NCBI GenBank assembly: GCA_902489675.1
Contig: CABUAP010000012.1
Coordinates: 1 to 15,836, forward strand
Source of the DNA: an uncultured Azospirillum sp.
Lineage (GTDB): Bacteria; Pseudomonadota; Alphaproteobacteria; RF32; CAG-239
Direction of reading: 5' to 3'
DNA length: 15,836 nucleotides
Shown here: piece by piece, positions 12,974-15,836 of the stretch
Position numbering within the stretch: position 1 is the first letter of the stretch
Layout: every line of letters starts with the position of its first letter
Position numbers and translations under genes: made by a program
The notes under the pieces: generated by a model
Database searches by the model: none
What the model was told of the DNA's origin: nothing
The model's input: only the letters and a program-made list of their open reading frames with translations

Positions 12974-13418
12974 TGTCCCGCGCGGCAATTCGTTCCAGCT
13001 GCTGCCGGATCTCGCTATAGCGATCGGCCTTTAAATATTTTTGGCATCGTTTGAGCGTATCCGCCGCCGCCACAGCGGATGTCCGTTCCAAGTTGTATCC
13101 CTGCTGCAAAAACTTTTCAAGACAATAGTAGGTTCCCTGAACAGCCAAGCTGATCCCTACGGCATAGCCTACATATTTGAAATCAAACAAATGATAATAA
13201 CCGCCTTCACTGTCAAACAAACAATAGGCAATAAACAAGCCCAATATCCAGATCAGCCCTTCTTTGACCATTCCGCGAAAGAAAAAAATGAACGGTCCGA
13301 TGAGTAAAAACAGCCAGCTGAATCCCAGTCGAAGTTTTCGCGTTTTGCCGGTTTCCGGATTATAAAGGATCAGATTGCGCAAATCCGCCGCGCTTTCCCG
13401 TTTCGTGTCCATTTTCAT
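12966..13418 (-). CDS. Small membrane protein of unknown function (150 aa)
   Basis: A short cytoplasmic N-terminus (about 30 residues) is followed by two or three membrane segments: GFSWLFLLIGPFIFFFRG, then EGLIWILGLFIAYCLF, and a weaker one at YVGYAVGISLAVQGTYY. The tail of about 45 residues (from LEKFLQQGYN) is charged and helical. The GFSW...FFRGMVKEG arrangement recalls the DUF2628 type of small membrane proteins, which is a resemblance only. GAGGG lies just upstream; ATG 13418 and ATG 13412 (MDTKRES) are both usable, the second being better spaced. First gene of the three-gene operon running down to 11674. Confidence 0.72.
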   Translation of the reverse strand: MKMDTKRESAADLRNLILYNPETGKTRKLRLGFSWLFLLIGPFIFFFRGMVKEGLIWILGLFIAYCLFDSEGGYYHLFDFKYVGYAVGISLAVQGTYYCLEKFLQQGYNLERTSAVAAADTLKRCQKYLKADRYSEIRQQLERIAARDNG

Positions 13419-13518
13419 TTTCCCTCATGATACAAAAACACCGATATTTGAAACATTATCAGTTCTTCGTTTGCCGATCAACCGCTTTTTTGAAAAAAAC
13501 GGCTGACGACGAAAAATG

Positions 13519-13547
13519 ATGACTTTTAAAAATTTTTCGGTTATAAT
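13519..13547 (+). promoter_or_regulatory. Promoter of the CoA-transferase operon
   Basis: ATGACT (13519-13524), 17-base spacer, perfect TATAAT (13542-13547), 32 bases before the first start codon. Confidence 0.6.
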
Positions 13548-13579
13548 GCAGGCCGTGTTTTAACAAAGACTAAAAACTG

Positions 13580-14221
13580 ATGAAAAAAATTGTATCGGCC
13601 GAAGAAGCCGGAAAAATGATCCGTGAAAACTGCTCGCTGATGGTCGGCGGTTTTTTGCGCTGCGGGACACCCGTAAAAGTTATTGAAGAAATCATAAAAA
13701 ATAAAACCGGCAATCTGACTCTGATTGCCAATGATACCAGTTATCCGGATTTTGACCGCGGAAGACTGATTGTCAACCGACTGGTGAAAAAGGCCATTGT
13801 CGGCCATATCGGCACCAATCCCGAAACCGTCCGCCAGATGAACGCAGGAGAATTGCAGGTGGAATTGGTACCTCTCGGCACACTGGCCGAAAGAATCCGC
13901 TGCGGCGGTGCAGGACTGGGCGGGGTATTGACGCCGACCGGTGTCGGGACGGTGGTAAGAAGGAAAAACCGTCATATTGAGCAAGACGGCCGCAAATATC
14001 TGCTGGAAAAACCGTTAAAAGCCGATGCCGCCCTGATCTACGGCGCTAAGGCCGATCGTTTCGGCAATTTGTTTCTTGACGGCACCACCCTCAATTTTAA
14101 TCCGGTAATGGCGACAGCCGCTCAGACTGTTATTGCCGAAGTGGACGAGTTGTGTGAAGAGCCGCTTAACCCGGCCGAAATTACCATCCCGGGGATTTTT
14201 GTTGATTATATCGTTATGTGA
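13580..14221 (+). CDS. 3-oxoacid/acetoacetate CoA-transferase, subunit A
   Basis: Alpha subunit of a class I CoA-transferase, which moves CoA between short-chain acids such as acetate, butyrate and acetoacetate. 213 residues, full length. Family marks: VGGFLRCGTPVKVIEEI (22-38) near the CoA site, LTLIANDTSYPDF, VPLGTLAERIRCGGAGLGG, the LTPTGVGT block and the closing TIPGIFVDYIV. From memory it follows the clostridial CtfA (butyrate-acetoacetate type) closely in order and spacing, so a fermentative acid-exchange role is likely, though the exact acyl pair is not determinable. The start has little Shine-Dalgarno. The stop is 7 bases before subunit B, whose GAGG site overlaps the end of this gene. 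Confidence 0.92.
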   Translation: MKKIVSAEEAGKMIRENCSLMVGGFLRCGTPVKVIEEIIKNKTGNLTLIANDTSYPDFDRGRLIVNRLVKKAIVGHIGTNPETVRQMNAGELQVELVPLGTLAERIRCGGAGLGGVLTPTGVGTVVRRKNRHIEQDGRKYLLEKPLKADAALIYGAKADRFGNLFLDGTTLNFNPVMATAAQTVIAEVDELCEEPLNPAEITIPGIFVDYIVM

Positions 14222-14228
14222 GGAAAAA

Positions 14229-14903
14229 ATGCTTTCTAAAGAACAATGCCGCGAAATTATTGCCCGCCGGGTTGCCGAAGAATTTGCCGAAGGTGATGTC
14301 ATCACTTTGGGAATCGGCCTGCCGACAGAAGTCGCCAATTATATCCCGCATGATATACACGTTATTTTTCAGTCAGAAAACGGCTTGCTCGGCGTCGGTT
14401 GTCATGACCAAAATGCCGGCGACAATCCTAAAGTGACCAATGCCGGCGGCGTTGCCGTCACCACCAAACCGGGCGCCGTTTTTTTTGACTCGGTCACAGC
14501 CTTTACCATGATCCGCGGCGGCCATGTCAATGCTACCGTTTTGGGCGCTTTGCAGGTTGATGAAAAAGGCAACCTGGCCAACTGGATGATCCCCGGCGCC
14601 TTTGTTCCCGGCATGGGCGGTGCCATGGATCTGGTGGTCGGTGCCAAAAAAGTGATTATCGCTATGGAACACACCAGCAAAGGTGAGCCACGAATTGTCG
14701 AAAGATGCACGCTACCGTTAACGGCGGAAAATGAGGTTGACTTGATTGTAACCGAACGCGGTGTGATTGAAGTTACTCCCGAAGGATTGGTCCTAAAAGA
14801 AATAAATCCGATGTTTTCACTGGAAGAAGTGATTGCTTCGACCGGCGCCCGGCTGATCATTGATGAGCGCCTGAAACAATTGAATCTGCCGCAAGCGGTC
14901 TAA
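14229..14903 (+). CDS. 3-oxoacid/acetoacetate CoA-transferase, subunit B
   Basis: Beta subunit carrying the catalytic glutamate: E50 in the FQSENG motif forms the CoA thioester. 224 residues, normal length. Other family blocks: GIGLPTEVANYIP (28-40), VTNAGG, FFDSVTAFTMIRGGHVNATVLGALQVDEKGN in the middle, PGMGGAMDLVVGAKKVI and the VTERGVIEVT strand. Start at ATG 14229 with GAGG 6 bases upstream; the frame is open further upstream, but that part overlaps subunit A. Together with subunit A it forms the A2B2-type enzyme seen in many fermenters. The transcript ends at the hairpin at 14935. Confidence 0.94.
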   Translation: MLSKEQCREIIARRVAEEFAEGDVITLGIGLPTEVANYIPHDIHVIFQSENGLLGVGCHDQNAGDNPKVTNAGGVAVTTKPGAVFFDSVTAFTMIRGGHVNATVLGALQVDEKGNLANWMIPGAFVPGMGGAMDLVVGAKKVIIAMEHTSKGEPRIVERCTLPLTAENEVDLIVTERGVIEVTPEGLVLKEINPMFSLEEVIASTGARLIIDERLKQLNLPQAV

Positions 14904-14934
14904 AAATTTTTGGCCTAAGCCGCGAAGGTACACA

Positions 14935-14964
14935 AAAAAAACGGGGAAAGCTCCCCGTTTTTTC
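14935..14964. terminator. Bidirectional terminator
   Basis: ACGGGGA (14941-14947), 4-base loop AAGC, TCCCCGT (14952-14958), with A-rich sequence before and T-rich after, giving a T tract in both directions. It lies between the convergent ctfB-like gene and the gene at 14983. Confidence 0.9.
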
Positions 14965-14982
14965 ATTTTTTGCCATCCAAAT

Positions 14983-15333
14983 CTATTTTACCAGACGGAT
15001 AATATCAACCTCAACATCAGTCGGTTTCATCATATGGGTATCAACCTCACCCTGAATTTCTACTTTATCATTGGGGCCGACGGTCAGACCGTTCCAGTCA
15101 TCGTCGTCAATTTCGATTTTGATAGAGCCGCTGTCATCTTTAAAGATATATTCTTCATTACCAAGGCTGCTTTCAATATACCCCTGCAAAACGACATAGC
15201 TTTCATCGGGCATTTCCAGAGCTTCGGCCACTGTGGCGGCATTATTTTTGGCCGGGCCGGAGAACCCGGCCGATGCCGGCAGCGCAAAGCCGGCCAGCAG
15301 CAGCGCAGCAACAGCAAATTTCAAATTGTTCAT
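14983..15333 (-). CDS. Secreted OB-fold stress protein, YgiW/YdeI (BOF) family
   Basis: A periplasmic bacterial OB-fold protein; relatives are linked to stress tolerance, and the ligand is not established here. 116 residues with a clear signal peptide (MNNLKFAVAALLLAGFALPASA, cleavage after ASA at about 22). The mature part has the BOF strand order: YVVLQGYIESSLGNEEYIF, DSGSIKIEID, DDDWNGLTVGPNDKVEIQG and the final EVDIIRLVK. The start at 15333 is preferred over an upstream ATG because the signal peptide begins there and a perfect AAGGAGG sits 5 bases before it, the best ribosome site in the window. Converges on the CoA-transferase operon. Confidence 0.92.
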   Translation of the reverse strand: MNNLKFAVAALLLAGFALPASAGFSGPAKNNAATVAEALEMPDESYVVLQGYIESSLGNEEYIFKDDSGSIKIEIDDDDWNGLTVGPNDKVEIQGEVDTHMMKPTDVEVDIIRLVK

Positions 15334-15428
15334 GATAACCTCCTTAAATATAATTCTCATATAAGATATATCGGCAAAAAATAAAAACAACCACCTATTG
15401 ATAATTTCTCACATTCGTTTTTAAAAGC

Positions 15429-15467
15429 AGAAAGCCTGACCGTCCGGTTAAGGACGACAGGCTTTCT
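15429..15467 (-). terminator. Hairpin after the right-edge gene
   Basis: AGAAAGCCTG (15429-15438) pairs with CAGGCTTTCT (15458-15467), with an inner CGTCC/GGACG helix around loop GGTTAA. On the minus strand it follows the stop codon within 5 bases, with a modest CTTTTAAAAA tail, so termination is probable but not ideal. Confidence 0.6.
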
Positions 15468-15471
15468 TAAA

Positions 15472-15836
15472 TTAAAGGAATCTCTCCCTTTCGGTAATCC
15501 CGGCACGCCACCACGAACTTCGATAGATGTCCATGATGTAGCTTTTGGGTTTAGTGATCGACCAGCCGTTTTCGGTGGTGTACACATGATTTTTACCGAA
15601 ACTGTTCCTTCGGGCCGGAAAAACACTTCTTTCAATCAACCCGGAAGAAACTTCCGAAAAGATTCTTCGCTGTGCGATATCAATGTACTTGTTAGTACCG
15701 GTGACAGAAACGCCTAAACGCAACTCTACACCTTTGGCCGAACTTTCTTTGATAACGCACCATCGTAACCTTTTGCCCTTGGGGATATTAAAATATCGCC
15801 GCAAGAACACATAGCTGTTAAAGAATCTTTTTTCAC
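15472..15836 (-). CDS. Unrecognised protein, N-terminus outside window
   Basis: The frame is open from the right edge to a TAA at 15474-15472, leaving at least 121 residues of C-terminal sequence. A GTG at 15810 could be a start, but the frame continues upstream in sensible sequence (EKRFFNSYVFLRRYF), so I treat it as partial. Composition is basic and aromatic: RYFNIPKGKRLRWCVIKES, AKGVELRLGVSVTGTNKYI, an R/S-rich middle (FPARRNSFGKN) and YIMDIYRSSWWRAGITERE at the end. No membrane segment and no motif I can name. A hairpin follows the stop at once. Coding is likely from the length of the open frame and the terminator position; function unknown. Confidence 0.6.
   Translation of the reverse strand, partial: EKRFFNSYVFLRRYFNIPKGKRLRWCVIKESSAKGVELRLGVSVTGTNKYIDIAQRRIFSEVSSGLIERSVFPARRNSFGKNHVYTTENGWSITKPKSYIMDIYRSSWWRAGITERERFL

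Noticed and set aside
12311..13054. 247-codon plus-strand frame opposite the kinase operon
   Set aside because: Shadow of genes with Walker A and metallophosphoesterase motifs on the minus strand.

Overview
The window looks like bacterial chromosome from an alphaproteobacterium, probably a fermentative, host-associated one (an uncultured gut-type lineage would fit). This is inferred from three things. The isoleucyl-tRNA synthetase is of the long, eukaryote-like type with a KLSKR signature, as in Rickettsiales. The L33 protein is the cysteine-free form typical of Alphaproteobacteria. A clostridial-like two-subunit CoA-transferase is present. Base composition is moderate, with AT-rich intergenic regions and good sigma70-type promoters. 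I see no rRNA, tRNA, CRISPR array, transposase, integrase or prophage module.

Left part (1-4515): ileS on the minus strand ends in a stop codon exactly at the window edge and lacks most of its C-terminal region. A 350-base gap follows with a strong rightward promoter and a candidate structured RNA. Next come two coupled small unknown genes (2472-3057), another gene-poor gap with a terminator that no visible gene feeds, and anmK (peptidoglycan recycling) on the minus strand.

Middle (4516-9516): tyrS is followed by a run of short single-gene or two-gene units on the plus strand, each with its own promoter and hairpin terminator. These are two possibly related small proteins (6042, 6298), rpmG for L33 (6673), a small unknown gene under a palindrome-covered promoter (6995) and two small membrane proteins (7409, 8933). 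A 3-methyladenine DNA glycosylase (8147-8755) lies on the minus strand among them.

Right part (9515-15836): a membrane-anchored ankyrin protein (minus) diverges from a histidine phosphatase (plus), with nested inverted repeats between them. After an unknown minus-strand gene comes a compact three-gene minus-strand operon: membrane protein, P-loop kinase-like protein and metallophosphoesterase. The last of these is frameshifted at a run of five G. The ctfA/ctfB-like CoA-transferase pair follows under a near-consensus promoter. It converges on a secreted YgiW/YdeI-type OB-fold protein, and an unrecognised partial gene runs off the right edge.

The most unusual pattern is a recurring leader element, close to ATTATTAACCAATTWA. 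It lies 10-23 bases upstream of six start codons that have no Shine-Dalgarno sequence, while the genes with a clear Shine-Dalgarno lack it. One copy sits between two genes of an apparent operon, which points to a role in the RNA, such as translation initiation, rather than to a DNA operator. I find no clearly new multi-gene system; the leader element, the candidate RNAs and the small unknown proteins are the best leads.
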